In this document: positions 1-7,841 of the stretch, piece after piece
Layout: every line of letters starts with the position of its first letter
Numbering within the stretch: the first letter of the stretch is position 1
From: DATFVA01 sp963839165
GTDB lineage: Bacteria; Bacteroidota; Ignavibacteria; Ignavibacteriales; Ignavibacteriaceae
Direction: 5' to 3'
Length of the DNA: 64,000 bases
Assembly (NCBI GenBank): GCA_963839165.1
Contig: CAWIUG010000045.1
Location: forward strand, 124,001 to 188,000
Position numbers and translations under genes: made by a program
Notes under the pieces: model-generated
Told to the model about the DNA's origin: nothing
The model's input: only the letters and a program-made list of their open reading frames with translations
Database searches by the model: none

Positions 1-390
1 GATAACCAGACCCTGGTTGCACTGCGTACTAAACTGGTGCAGCTGAGAGAACAGTACGATAAGATGGCTATGGGAAGTCAGGATTACCTTGTTGCTTTTA
101 AGGATGTTCCTGAACTTGGAAAGGAACTTGCTTCATTATTACGGGATGTGAAGATTCAGAATGAAGTTTACCTCCTGCTTCAACAGCAGTATTATAAAGA
201 AAAAATTCAGGAAAACAGAGATATACCTACTATCCAGGTTCTGGATGAGGCAATTCCTCCGCAGAAGAAATCGGCGCCGAAGACAGTATTTTCCACAATT
301 GCCGGAGGTATATTCGTGTTCCTGCTGATGAGTTTAATAGTTGTCCTGAATGAAAAAAAAACATATTGGTATAAATCAAGGGAGTCGTAG
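1..390 (+). CDS. Polysaccharide chain-length determinant (Wzz-like), C-terminal part
   Basis: The gene is cut by the left edge; the reading frame is open from base 1, so the GTG at 37 is not a credible start. What remains is a helical, probably coiled-coil stretch followed by the motif 'QVLDEAIPPQKKSAPK' and a single membrane segment (about residues 93-117 of the visible part) ending in a short basic tail. This proline-rich sequence before a last transmembrane helix is the usual C-terminus of Wzz/GNVR proteins, inner-membrane proteins that set the length of exported polysaccharide. The next gene starts on the last base of its stop codon (TAGTG), so the two are translationally coupled, and a nucleotide-sugar enzyme is a fitting partner. 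No tyrosine-kinase domain follows the second membrane segment. Confidence 0.75.
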   Translation, partial: DNQTLVALRTKLVQLREQYDKMAMGSQDYLVAFKDVPELGKELASLLRDVKIQNEVYLLLQQQYYKEKIQENRDIPTIQVLDEAIPPQKKSAPKTVFSTIAGGIFVFLLMSLIVVLNEKKTYWYKSRES

Positions 391-1325
391 TGTCTGAGAC
401 AGCCGTTGTTACCGGGGGAGCCGGATTTTTAGGTTCTCACCTTTGTGATCGTTTACTTAAAGAGGGATTAAAAGTTATTTGTGTGGATAACCTTATAACC
501 GGCAATACAAATAACATCAGCCATCTCGTTGGGAATGATAATTTCTCTTTTGTGAAACATGATGTAACAAACTACATTTTTTTACCGGGTAAGGTAGATT
601 ATATACTGCATTTTGCCTCTCCTGCAAGCCCCATTGATTATTTGAAACTTCCTATTCAGACACTGAAAGTTGGTTCCCTGGGTACGCATAAGGCACTCGG
701 CCTTGCAAAAGAAAAGAACGCCAGATTTTTGCTGGCCTCTACCAGTGAAGTATACGGTGATCCAGCCATTCACCCTCAGCCGGAAAGTTACTGGGGAAAT
801 GTTAATCCTATTGGTCCCCGCGGAGTTTACGATGAAGCTAAAAGATTTGCTGAAGCTATTACGATGGCATATAACAGGTACCATAATCTTGACACCAGGA
901 TTGTAAGAATTTTTAATACCTATGGACCCAGGATGAGGCTTGATGACGGAAGAGCACTCCCTGCATTTGTTGGCCAGGCACTTAGGGGTGAGGATATTAC
1001 TGTTTTCGGTGACGGTTCTCAGACAAGGAGTTTCTGCTATGTTGATGACCTTGTCGAGGGGATATTCAGACTCCTTATGTCGCCTGAAATTGAACCTGTT
1101 AATATTGGAAACCCTGAGGAAATATCAATAAAAGGATTTGCCGAAGAAGTAATAAAGATTACTGGTTCAAGTAGTAAAATAATTTATACCGATCTGCCGG
1201 TTGACGACCCTAAGGTCAGACAGCCTTCTATTGAAAAAGCACAGCGTATCCTTGGCTGGGAACCAAAAGTTAAAAGGGGAGAGGGTCTTAGAATAACCAT
1301 AGATTACTTTAAGAATTCAATTTAA
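390..1325 (+). CDS. UDP-glucuronate decarboxylase-like NAD-dependent epimerase/dehydratase
   Basis: This is an extended short-chain dehydrogenase of 311 residues. The Rossmann motif GGAGFLG lies at residues 9-15, the catalytic serine/threonine region is 'STSEVYG', and the YxxxK pair is in 'GVYDEAKR'. The surrounding block 'SEVYGDPAIHPQPESYWG' and 'NPIGPRGVYDE' is characteristic of UDP-xylose synthases, which oxidise and decarboxylate UDP-glucuronate to UDP-xylose in the cytoplasm. Translation starts at GTG, one base overlapping the preceding stop, with AAGGGAG upstream. With the Wzz-like gene it forms the end of a surface polysaccharide operon. The family is secure; the exact sugar product is inferred from motif similarity. 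Confidence 0.85.
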   Translation: MSETAVVTGGAGFLGSHLCDRLLKEGLKVICVDNLITGNTNNISHLVGNDNFSFVKHDVTNYIFLPGKVDYILHFASPASPIDYLKLPIQTLKVGSLGTHKALGLAKEKNARFLLASTSEVYGDPAIHPQPESYWGNVNPIGPRGVYDEAKRFAEAITMAYNRYHNLDTRIVRIFNTYGPRMRLDDGRALPAFVGQALRGEDITVFGDGSQTRSFCYVDDLVEGIFRLLMSPEIEPVNIGNPEEISIKGFAEEVIKITGSSSKIIYTDLPVDDPKVRQPSIEKAQRILGWEPKVKRGEGLRITIDYFKNSI

Positions 1326-1419
1326 GCAGACAGACCCACCTTATCTGTTTCTCTGCCAATCATTATTTCTTTATATTTAAGATCAATTTTTAATTAAAAA
1401 TAATTAAAATAGAATTGAT

Positions 1420-3642
1420 ATGACGGAACCGGAAGTAACCCCCGAACTTGCCTACGAACATGGATTAACCGAAGATGAATATAAACGGATTCTTAATATC
1501 CTCGGGAGGACTCCCTCATTTACCGAACTAGGCATATTCTCTGTAATGTGGAGTGAGCACTGCAGCTACAAGAATTCAATAGCTCTGTTGAAAACTCTTC
1601 CCCGTGAAGGTGGAAGGTTGCTTGTAGGTGCGGGTGAGGAGAATGCAGGACTTATCGATATCGGCGACGGTTATGCGGTTGCCTTCAAAATCGAAAGTCA
1701 TAATCACCCCTCTGCTGTCGAGCCCTACCAGGGTGCAGCCACTGGGGTGGGTGGAATAATGCGGGATATTTTCACTATGGGTGCGCGTCCGGTTGCATCT
1801 CTTAATTCGTTACGTTTTGGCTCTCTCGACGATGCCCGTACACGTTATCTTTTTGAGGGAGTTGTGAAGGGAATAGGGGATTATGGTAATAGTTTTGGGG
1901 TACCTACTGTTGCGGGTGAAGTTTATTTTGATGAATCCTATCAGGGTAATCCACTTGTAAATGCTATGGCTGTAGGAATTGTAAAGAAAAACCTGGTGGC
2001 GAGCGCTGTTTCCAAAGGTAAAGGTAACCCTGTGATGATTGTGGGTTCCTCTACCGGCAGGGACGGAATACACGGTGCTACTTTTGCGTCAGAAGAGATA
2101 TCTGAGAAATCCGAGGCTAAACGCCCCTCTGTTCAGGTAGGTGATCCTTTTACTGAAAAACTCCTGCTGGAAGCAACATTGGAGATTATTAAAAACGACT
2201 GGCTTATAGGAATTCAGGATATGGGTGCGGCAGGGATTTCCTGCTCAACCAGTGAAATGAGCGCGAAGGGTGAATCGGGAATGAAAATAAACCTCGATAA
2301 GGTTCCTCTTCGTGAATCGGGAATGAGCGCTTATGAAATTATGCTCTCCGAGAGCCAGGAGAGAATGCTGTGTGTTGTTAAAAAAGGTTACGAAGATAGA
2401 GTAAAATCGGTATTTGAAAAATGGGACCTCCATTGTGAGATAGTCGGTGAGGTTACTGATGGCGGTAAGCTTGAAGTTGGTTACGAAGGTGAAAATAAAG
2501 CATCAATTCCGGCTTTTGAGCTGGTACTTGGGGGTGGTGCTCCTGTCTATCATAGAGAAACGAAAGAACCGTCTTACTTAAAGAACATAAGGGAATTTGA
2601 TTTCACTTCGCTGCCGGAACCCGAAGATATAACTGAAACTTTTCTTAAAGTATTTTCTTCCCCGAATATAGTTTCTAAGCGCTGGGTTTATGAGCAGTAT
2701 GATTCAATGGTGAGAACCAATACGATTGTTGGTCCTGGTTGTGATGCGGCTGTTATACAGATTAAGGATACAAATAAAGCGCTGGCTGTAAAGACTGACT
2801 GTAACGGAAGGTATGTTTACCTCAACCCCGAAGAAGGAACTAAAATAGCCGTAGCTGAATCGGCCAGAAATATAGTCTGCTCAGGAGGAGTACCTCTTGG
2901 TATAACCAATTGTCTTAACTTCGGTAATCCATATAAACCAGAGGTTTACTGGCAGTTTACAAAAGCAATAAAAGGAATGGGTGATGCCTGCCGGTTTTTC
3001 GAAACTCCTGTTACAGGTGGTAACGTGAGTTTTTATAACGAGTCGCCGCTAAGTGCCGTATATCCTACACCCACTATCGGGATGGTTGGGTTAATTGAGG
3101 ACCTAAAGACTGTTACCACATCCTTTTTTAAAGATCCTGGGGCCCTTATCTACCTGCTGGGAGAAGATTACGAAGAACTTGGAGGTAGCGAATATCTTAA
3201 GATAATTCATGGAAAGGTCAAAGGCGATTCACCTCATATTGACCTCACCGTTGAAAAAAGACTTCATAATTCAATTCTGGGTCTGATACAGAAACATATT
3301 ATAAGATCAGCGCACGACGTTTCTGAAGGTGGTATAATTTCAGCGCTGGCTGAATGCTGCATCATGAATAATGAAAATAAAATCGGAGCGGAGATCAGCA
3401 TTCCTGTGAAGACGCGTATTGATTTTTCTTTCTTCTCTGAAAGCCAGTCACGCGTTATTGTTTCAATCCATGAAGGATCAAAAGAGTTATTTGAAAAGTT
3501 CCTGCAGGAGAAACAGCAGAAATTTATGTTGATCGGCAAAACGGGGGGGAGTTCGTTAATAGTAAATAATATTATGGAAATTGATGTTGATAAACTGGCT
3601 GACATTTATTACAACACCATTTCCAAAATAATGAATGGTTAA
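1420..3642 (+). CDS. purL: Phosphoribosylformylglycinamidine synthase II (small PurL)
   Basis: A 740-residue ATP-dependent enzyme of purine synthesis that converts FGAR plus glutamine-derived ammonia to FGAM. Signature stretches are 'WSEHCSYKNS' near the N-terminus, 'ESHNHPSAVEPYQGAATG', and 'GIQDMGAAGISCSTSE' in the ATP-binding PurM-like fold; the second half repeats the fold ('TNCLNFGNP', 'PVTGGNVSFYNE', 'SAHDVSEGG'). The length is that of the small form that needs separate PurQ and PurS subunits, neither of which is in this window. Its stop overlaps the start of the following membrane-protein gene by 8 bases. Confidence 0.97.
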   Translation: MTEPEVTPELAYEHGLTEDEYKRILNILGRTPSFTELGIFSVMWSEHCSYKNSIALLKTLPREGGRLLVGAGEENAGLIDIGDGYAVAFKIESHNHPSAVEPYQGAATGVGGIMRDIFTMGARPVASLNSLRFGSLDDARTRYLFEGVVKGIGDYGNSFGVPTVAGEVYFDESYQGNPLVNAMAVGIVKKNLVASAVSKGKGNPVMIVGSSTGRDGIHGATFASEEISEKSEAKRPSVQVGDPFTEKLLLEATLEIIKNDWLIGIQDMGAAGISCSTSEMSAKGESGMKINLDKVPLRESGMSAYEIMLSESQERMLCVVKKGYEDRVKSVFEKWDLHCEIVGEVTDGGKLEVGYEGENKASIPAFELVLGGGAPVYHRETKEPSYLKNIREFDFTSLPEPEDITETFLKVFSSPNIVSKRWVYEQYDSMVRTNTIVGPGCDAAVIQIKDTNKALAVKTDCNGRYVYLNPEEGTKIAVAESARNIVCSGGVPLGITNCLNFGNPYKPEVYWQFTKAIKGMGDACRFFETPVTGGNVSFYNESPLSAVYPTPTIGMVGLIEDLKTVTTSFFKDPGALIYLLGEDYEELGGSEYLKIIHGKVKGDSPHIDLTVEKRLHNSILGLIQKHIIRSAHDVSEGGIISALAECCIMNNENKIGAEISIPVKTRIDFSFFSESQSRVIVSIHEGSKELFEKFLQEKQQKFMLIGKTGGSSLIVNNIMEIDVDKLADIYYNTISKIMNG

Positions 3643-4600
3643 ATCTAAAATTAAATCCAGGCTCAGGGAACTATCGATTTACGAAATATTCAGAAAGTTT
3701 CGTTTTATCCTGCATCTGACACCACGATTCAGGAAAATAACGACTTTCATTGTATACTATTATAAGGGCCTCTCAAAAAGAATTGATGATCACCATGTAT
3801 TCTTATTTGCAGGAGGATTGGCATTTTCAATATTCCTCTGTATCATACCATTCGTTCTGATAATTTTCGCGGTTCTCGGTAATCTTCTCGATTCCTCTTA
3901 TGTTCAGTTTCAGATCAACACTCTTATAGAAACAATCATACCTTACTCACGTTACTCAGAGTTTGTGAAGAAAATTATCTTCAATCGTATTAATGAAGTT
4001 ATTGAATACAGGAACATTGCGGGTATTATAGGAGGTTTTGGTTTATTGTTTGCAGCGAGCAGCTTGTTCAGCAGTATGCGAACTATACTAAACAAAGTAT
4101 ACGGAGTTGAGACCGACGTTAATATATTCATCGCAAAGCTCAGGGATTTTGCGCTTGTTTTCATGGTAATTATAATATTTTTTGTTACAACAATCTCCAT
4201 GCCTACCGTAGATCTGCTCAGACAAAAAGCAGGAGAGTGGACAGTCTTCAGTTTTCTTTCTAATGGAATTTTTAGTCACCTTATTTTTTCTCTCCTTTCT
4301 CTGCTTCTGATCTTCATAGTTTTCAGTGTCCTTTATTTTACTGTCCCGCTCCGGAAACTTGGAAGAAAAGCAACATTTATGAGCGCTCTCTGGGCCGCCA
4401 TACTGTGGGAAGCTGCAAAGCAGCTATTTGGATATTATTTGTACAACTTTGCTGCTTTTAATAGAATCTACGGTGCTTACGCACTCGTTGTTGTTGTTGC
4501 TTTCTGGATCTATTATTCCTCTGTCGTTTTTATCGTAGGGGCAGAGATAGGACATCTCTATTTTGAACGTAATTTTATAAAAAATGATATTACTACCTGA
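3635..4600 (+). CDS. YihY/BrkB family inner-membrane protein
   Basis: A 321-residue integral membrane protein of the YihY (UPF0761) family, often mislabelled ribonuclease BN. About six hydrophobic segments are visible, with the family motifs 'FAGGLAFSIFLCIIPF' early and 'YGAYALVVVVAFWIYYSS...GAEIGHL' near the end. The function of the family is unproven; transport or lipid-related roles have been suggested. It begins inside purL (8-base overlap, ATG at 3635) and is probably translated from the same message. The C-terminal tail after the last membrane segment is short, unlike the long tails of some family members. Confidence 0.85.
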   Translation: MVKSKIKSRLRELSIYEIFRKFRFILHLTPRFRKITTFIVYYYKGLSKRIDDHHVFLFAGGLAFSIFLCIIPFVLIIFAVLGNLLDSSYVQFQINTLIETIIPYSRYSEFVKKIIFNRINEVIEYRNIAGIIGGFGLLFAASSLFSSMRTILNKVYGVETDVNIFIAKLRDFALVFMVIIIFFVTTISMPTVDLLRQKAGEWTVFSFLSNGIFSHLIFSLLSLLLIFIVFSVLYFTVPLRKLGRKATFMSALWAAILWEAAKQLFGYYLYNFAAFNRIYGAYALVVVVAFWIYYSSVVFIVGAEIGHLYFERNFIKNDITT

Positions 4601-4634
4601 TTCTCCGGTGAAATATTATTTACGTAAAAAAATC

Positions 4635-4663
4635 TTGACAGTGAATGTACACTTTTATATATT
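4635..4663 (+). promoter_or_regulatory. Sigma-70 type promoter of the Rrf2 gene
   Basis: TTGACA (4635-4640), a 17-base spacer, then TATATT (4658-4663), about 30 bases upstream of the Rrf2 start codon. This is the best consensus promoter I see in the window. The palindrome at 4664-4687 abuts the -10 box and would cover the transcription start. Confidence 0.75.
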
Positions 4664-4687
4664 TAATCAGACAATTTGATCTGATTA
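4664..4687 (+). promoter_or_regulatory. Palindromic operator next to the Rrf2 promoter
   Basis: Perfect 8-base inverted repeat TAATCAGA (4664-4671) and TCTGATTA (4680-4687) around an 8-base centre, directly downstream of the -10 box. The position predicts repression of the Rrf2 gene by its own product. The string AATCAGACAAT recurs at 5141-5151 before the next gene. Confidence 0.65.
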
Positions 4688-4693
4688 GGCAAT

Positions 4694-5125
4694 ATGACCG
4701 TAATATTTTCAAAAAAGTGTGAATATGGACTCCAGGCGGTGCTTTACCTCGCAGCGCAGCATTCAGGTGAAGTAATTCCCTCAGATGAAATTGCCCGCAA
4801 GCTTAATATCCCCAAGGAATTTGTCTCCAAAATACTTCAGAGTTTAACTGAGAGCGGTATCGTAGATTCAAGGAAAGGGAAATCCGGCGGCTTTTTTCTC
4901 GCAAAAAACCCTTCCCGAATACGGTTAATAGATATAGTAGCAGCCATAGACGGCCTGGGAATGTTTAATAACTGTGTACTTGGATTCCCGCACTGCAGCC
5001 CTGAAAATCCATGTCCCCTGCATTCAAAATGGGGTGAATTAAGAACAAAAGCTTACAATATGCTTACTGATGAAACCATTGATAAATTTAAAGAAAGTAC
5101 TTTAAGAAAAGTTAGTAATCTATAA
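4694..5125 (+). CDS. Rrf2-family iron-sulfur transcriptional regulator (NsrR/IscR-like)
   Basis: A 143-residue winged-helix regulator. The N-terminus 'SKKCEYGLQAVLYLA' and the recognition region 'IPKEFVSKILQSLTESGIVDSRKGKSGGFFLA' are typical of Rrf2 proteins. Three cysteines, C94, C101 and C107 ('NNCVLGFPHCSPENPC'), match the cluster-ligand spacing of NsrR/IscR/RsrR proteins, so it probably senses nitric oxide, oxidants or iron-sulfur status. It is preceded by its own promoter and operator and followed by a polyferredoxin, a RIC iron-sulfur repair protein and a globin, which supports an NsrR-like role. Assignment to NsrR rather than another Rrf2 subgroup rests on context. Confidence 0.9.
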   Translation: MTVIFSKKCEYGLQAVLYLAAQHSGEVIPSDEIARKLNIPKEFVSKILQSLTESGIVDSRKGKSGGFFLAKNPSRIRLIDIVAAIDGLGMFNNCVLGFPHCSPENPCPLHSKWGELRTKAYNMLTDETIDKFKESTLRKVSNL

Positions 5126-5138
5126 AATTTTTTGATAT

Positions 5139-5160
5139 TAAATCAGACAATATCATCCGA
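5139..5160 (+). promoter_or_regulatory. Second Rrf2 operator-like site
   Basis: AATCAGACAAT at 5141-5151 is identical to an 11-base segment of the operator at 4664-4687; the right half (ATCATCCGAT) is degenerate. It lies between the Rrf2 gene and the polyferredoxin ATG at 5162, where it could control the downstream genes. Its presence argues for ATG 5162 rather than TTG 5132 as the start of the next gene. Confidence 0.45.
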
Positions 5161-5161
5161 T

Positions 5162-6292
5162 ATGAAGGTTAAAGAGAAAATAATTCGTAATACTGAGAAA
5201 CCGATTCAAAAATATCGCTTTCTTATTCAGAGCGCATTTGGTTTACTATGTATTTGGATAGGAGTGGAATTTTATCTGTTCAGCAAATACCTGGAGACGG
5301 GAGGAGCCACTTCCTTTATCAGCAGACCTCCAGGGGTTGATGGATTTCTTCCTATAAGTTCATTTATGAGCTTTTACCTCTTCATAACCACTGGAGAAAT
5401 CCATCAGGCACATCCCGCAGGGTTATTCATTTTTATGGCAATTTTACTTGTCTCGCTGGTTTTTGGCAAGGCTTTCTGCAGCTGGTTATGTCCTGTAGGA
5501 TTTATTTCAGAACTTGTGGGTGATTTTGGCGAAAGGATGTACAGAAAAATATTCAAGAGGAGAATTCATTTACCTAGATGGATCGATTATCCGCTGCGAA
5601 GTCTCAAATACTTATTATTGGGTTTCCTTCTTTACTCGGTATTTTTCCTGATGTCTGCACTTGCTTTACAAGCCTTTCTTGATAGTCCGTACAATATTGT
5701 AGCCGACCTGAAGATGTATTACTTCTTTGCGGATATTTCACAGACTGCACTCATTATCCTTGCGGCTCTTTTTGTCCTTTCAATCTTCATACGAAATTTC
5801 TGGTGTAGATTCCTTTGTCCTTACGGCGCTTTACTTGGATTATTCTCTTTTTTGAGTCCTCACAAAATCAAACGCAATCCTGTAAGCTGTATCGACTGCG
5901 GTTTATGTGCGAAAGCATGTCCTTCATATATAAAGGTTGATGAAGTCAAAACGGTGATTTCTGATGAATGTAATACCTGTCTGAGCTGTGTTGATGCTTG
6001 TCCCGTTGCAGATACACTGGATTTGAAATCAGTTCTGCCTGGCAAAAAGAAAGTAAATAAAAAATATGTGGCAATAGGTGTTATATCTATATTTATGTTT
6101 GTTACCGGAGTCGGCATTATAAGCGGGCATTGGGATAATCACATATCAAAGAGTGAATACCTCATTCATTATAAGAATATGAATACCTACGGTCACCCTA
6201 CTGGTACGGCTGCAATTAAAAAATTCAATAAAGAAGCTGCCACTAATAATATTGAGAAGAAAGATGAAGTTAATAAAACAAAGGAGAATTAA
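5162..6292 (+). CDS. Membrane-bound polyferredoxin (NapH/NosR/CcoG-like)
   Basis: A 376-residue membrane protein with about five hydrophobic segments, two membrane-edge CxxxCP motifs ('FCSWLCPVG' and 'WCRFLCPYG') and two ferredoxin-type 4Fe-4S motifs, 'CIDCGLCAKACP' and 'CNTCLSCVDACP'. This arrangement is that of NapH, the C-terminal half of NosR and CcoG, which pass electrons from the quinone pool or act in metal and cofactor assembly. It lies between an Rrf2 regulator and a RIC protein, so electron supply to a nitrosative-stress enzyme or cluster repair is a reasonable inference. A TTG at 5132 would add ten residues, but that leader coincides with the operator-like site. The gene ends one base before the RIC ATG. 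Confidence 0.85.
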   Translation: MKVKEKIIRNTEKPIQKYRFLIQSAFGLLCIWIGVEFYLFSKYLETGGATSFISRPPGVDGFLPISSFMSFYLFITTGEIHQAHPAGLFIFMAILLVSLVFGKAFCSWLCPVGFISELVGDFGERMYRKIFKRRIHLPRWIDYPLRSLKYLLLGFLLYSVFFLMSALALQAFLDSPYNIVADLKMYYFFADISQTALIILAALFVLSIFIRNFWCRFLCPYGALLGLFSFLSPHKIKRNPVSCIDCGLCAKACPSYIKVDEVKTVISDECNTCLSCVDACPVADTLDLKSVLPGKKKVNKKYVAIGVISIFMFVTGVGIISGHWDNHISKSEYLIHYKNMNTYGHPTGTAAIKKFNKEAATNNIEKKDEVNKTKEN

Positions 6293-7036
6293 ATGGAACA
6301 AAACCGTAGCGAAACCCCGAACAAATTTTCAGGCCTGACACTCTCGGAAATAGTCACGCAAAACTTCAAAGCCGCCGCTGTTTTTGAAAAATATAACCTC
6401 GATTTCTGCTGCGGAGGTAAGAAACCAATGTCTGAAGCATGCAGGGAGAAGGGAATCAGTTCATCTGAGGTTTACGAAGAACTCAGGTCGATTGATAGCG
6501 GAAGAAGTGGATCTGAAAATTATACTGACTGGAGCGCCGATTTTTTAATTGACTATATTGTGAATCAGCACCACGCTTATATAAACAGGATGACCCCGGT
6601 TCTTTCTGCTCACACAAAGAAAATTGCATCGGTACATGGAAAGAATCATTCTGAGCTCCTGAATGTTGCAGATAGTTTTGAAAAGGTATACAAGGAACTA
6701 AAACAGCATATGATGAAGGAGGAGCAGATTCTTTTTCCCTTCGTCAAACAACTTGCGGTTGCAAAAGTCAGCGGAAGAAAAATGGAAGCCCCTTACTTCG
6801 GAACTGTAAAAAATCCTATAAGGATGATGGAGGCCGAGCACCAGGTTGCCGGAGATGAAATGTATGAAATCAGGAACCTTACCGGTAGTTATTCAATACC
6901 TGAGGATGGCTGCAATACTTACGCTGTAACTATGCAGGAACTGAGGGATTTTGAAGAAGACCTTCATAAACACATTTATCTTGAGAACTTCATTTTATTC
7001 CCGAAGGCAATTGAGCTGGAGCAGGAAATACTTTAA
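6293..7036 (+). CDS. ric: Iron-sulfur cluster repair di-iron protein (RIC/ScdA/YtfE)
   Basis: A 247-residue protein with the N-terminal ScdA domain motif 'NLDFCCGGKK' (about residues 35-44) and a C-terminal hemerythrin-like four-helix bundle with metal-ligand stretches 'QHHAYINR', 'HMMKEEQILFPF', 'EAEHQVAGDEM' and 'HIYLENFILFPK'. RIC proteins restore iron-sulfur clusters damaged by nitric oxide or peroxide. The ATG follows the previous stop directly, with AAGGAG inside the end of the upstream gene. Length and motifs are normal for the family. Confidence 0.95.
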   Translation: MEQNRSETPNKFSGLTLSEIVTQNFKAAAVFEKYNLDFCCGGKKPMSEACREKGISSSEVYEELRSIDSGRSGSENYTDWSADFLIDYIVNQHHAYINRMTPVLSAHTKKIASVHGKNHSELLNVADSFEKVYKELKQHMMKEEQILFPFVKQLAVAKVSGRKMEAPYFGTVKNPIRMMEAEHQVAGDEMYEIRNLTGSYSIPEDGCNTYAVTMQELRDFEEDLHKHIYLENFILFPKAIELEQEIL

Positions 7037-7046
7037 GATATTTCGT

Positions 7047-7068
7047 ATCTTATTTACTTAAATAAGAT
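7047..7068 (+). promoter_or_regulatory. Perfect 10-2-10 palindrome before the globin gene
   Basis: ATCTTATTTA (7047-7056), CT, TAAATAAGAT (7059-7068), ending 6 bases before the globin start. The shape (long AT-rich dyad with a short centre) resembles NsrR-type operators of other bacteria, but the sequence differs from the TAATCAGA dyad at 4664. A terminator is less likely because no T-run follows. Confidence 0.5.
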
Positions 7069-7074
7069 GCTCAT

Positions 7075-7452
7075 ATGGATATAGAAAATATAGAAAATAT
7101 TATTCTCCTGGTCGACAGATTTTATGAGAAGGTGAATCAGGATCGTCTGTTATCCGTTGTATTTAATGACTTCGCAAAGGTCGACTGGGAGGCTCATCTT
7201 CCGGTTATGTATAGTTTCTGGAGTGCTGTTCTTTTTGATACCAATACATATAAAGGACAGCCCTTCACCTCTCATACTGATCTCCCTATTTCTACAGACC
7301 ACTTTCAGAGATGGCTGGAGCTTTTCAAAAAAACAGTAGATGAGAATTTCAGGGGGAGGAAAGCTGAGGAAGCAAAAGAAAAAGCTGATTCTATAGCACA
7401 TATATTCCAGACAAAATTAGGTCTCATCAGCAATAATATGAGCATCCTGTAA
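7075..7452 (+). CDS. Group III truncated hemoglobin
   Basis: A 125-residue globin. Group III features are 'WEAHLPVMYSFWSAVLF', the tyrosine/glycine stretch 'YKGQPFTSHTDLPI' and 'HFQRWLELFKKTVDENF', where the histidine of HFQRW is the proximal haem ligand. Such proteins bind oxygen or nitric oxide in the cytoplasm; in campylobacters the relative Ctb is under an NO-responsive regulator. It is 38 bases downstream of ric with a palindromic site in the gap, and completes a coherent NO-stress cluster. Whether it detoxifies NO or only binds it cannot be told from sequence. Confidence 0.92.
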   Translation: MDIENIENIILLVDRFYEKVNQDRLLSVVFNDFAKVDWEAHLPVMYSFWSAVLFDTNTYKGQPFTSHTDLPISTDHFQRWLELFKKTVDENFRGRKAEEAKEKADSIAHIFQTKLGLISNNMSIL

Positions 7453-7458
7453 CTTTAT

Positions 7459-7671
7459 CTAATGACCCTTTACTCCCACTCTGAAATCGATATCCGCAGC
7501 ATTTTCCGGGTTCACCTGGTGAATCTTCTTCAGAACAAGTTCTTTTTCCTGTACACTGTTAACATCACCTGTTATTACTAAGGCACCTTTATCTTCCTTC
7601 ACCTTCAATTGATCTGGTTTCATCTCCTTCAGCAGATCAATTACCGGCTGGTATTTTGCTTTTAATGACAT
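7459..7671 (-). CDS. Small BON-like protein
   Basis: A 70-residue soluble protein without signal peptide. The pattern 'LKVKEDKGALVITGDVNSVQEKELVLKKI' has the beta-strand/turn/helix layout of a BON domain, and the opening 'MSLKAKYQPVIDLLKEM' resembles small proteins found beside LysM or BON proteins in Bacteroidota. AAGGAAAAG precedes the ATG. It converges on the globin gene and diverges from the BNR protein. The identification is by pattern only; the role is unknown. Confidence 0.65.
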   Translation of the reverse strand: MSLKAKYQPVIDLLKEMKPDQLKVKEDKGALVITGDVNSVQEKELVLKKIHQVNPENAADIDFRVGVKGH

Positions 7672-7841
7672 TCTTTTCCTTTTTTCTTAAAAAATACCCC
7701 GTTGGATTCTCTTCTGTTGTTGTGCAGGTAACAGGGTAATAATCAACCGTGCAAATTTCTTTAATACATATTTTAGTAAATTATAGAAGTAAATTCTATT
7801 TAAATCTTTATGTCTTAAACCTCAAATTATCTGGAAATAAA

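Noticed and set aside
5132..5161. TTG start for the polyferredoxin
   Set aside because: The ten extra residues are encoded by the operator-like site and there is no Shine-Dalgarno sequence; ATG 5162 is preferred.
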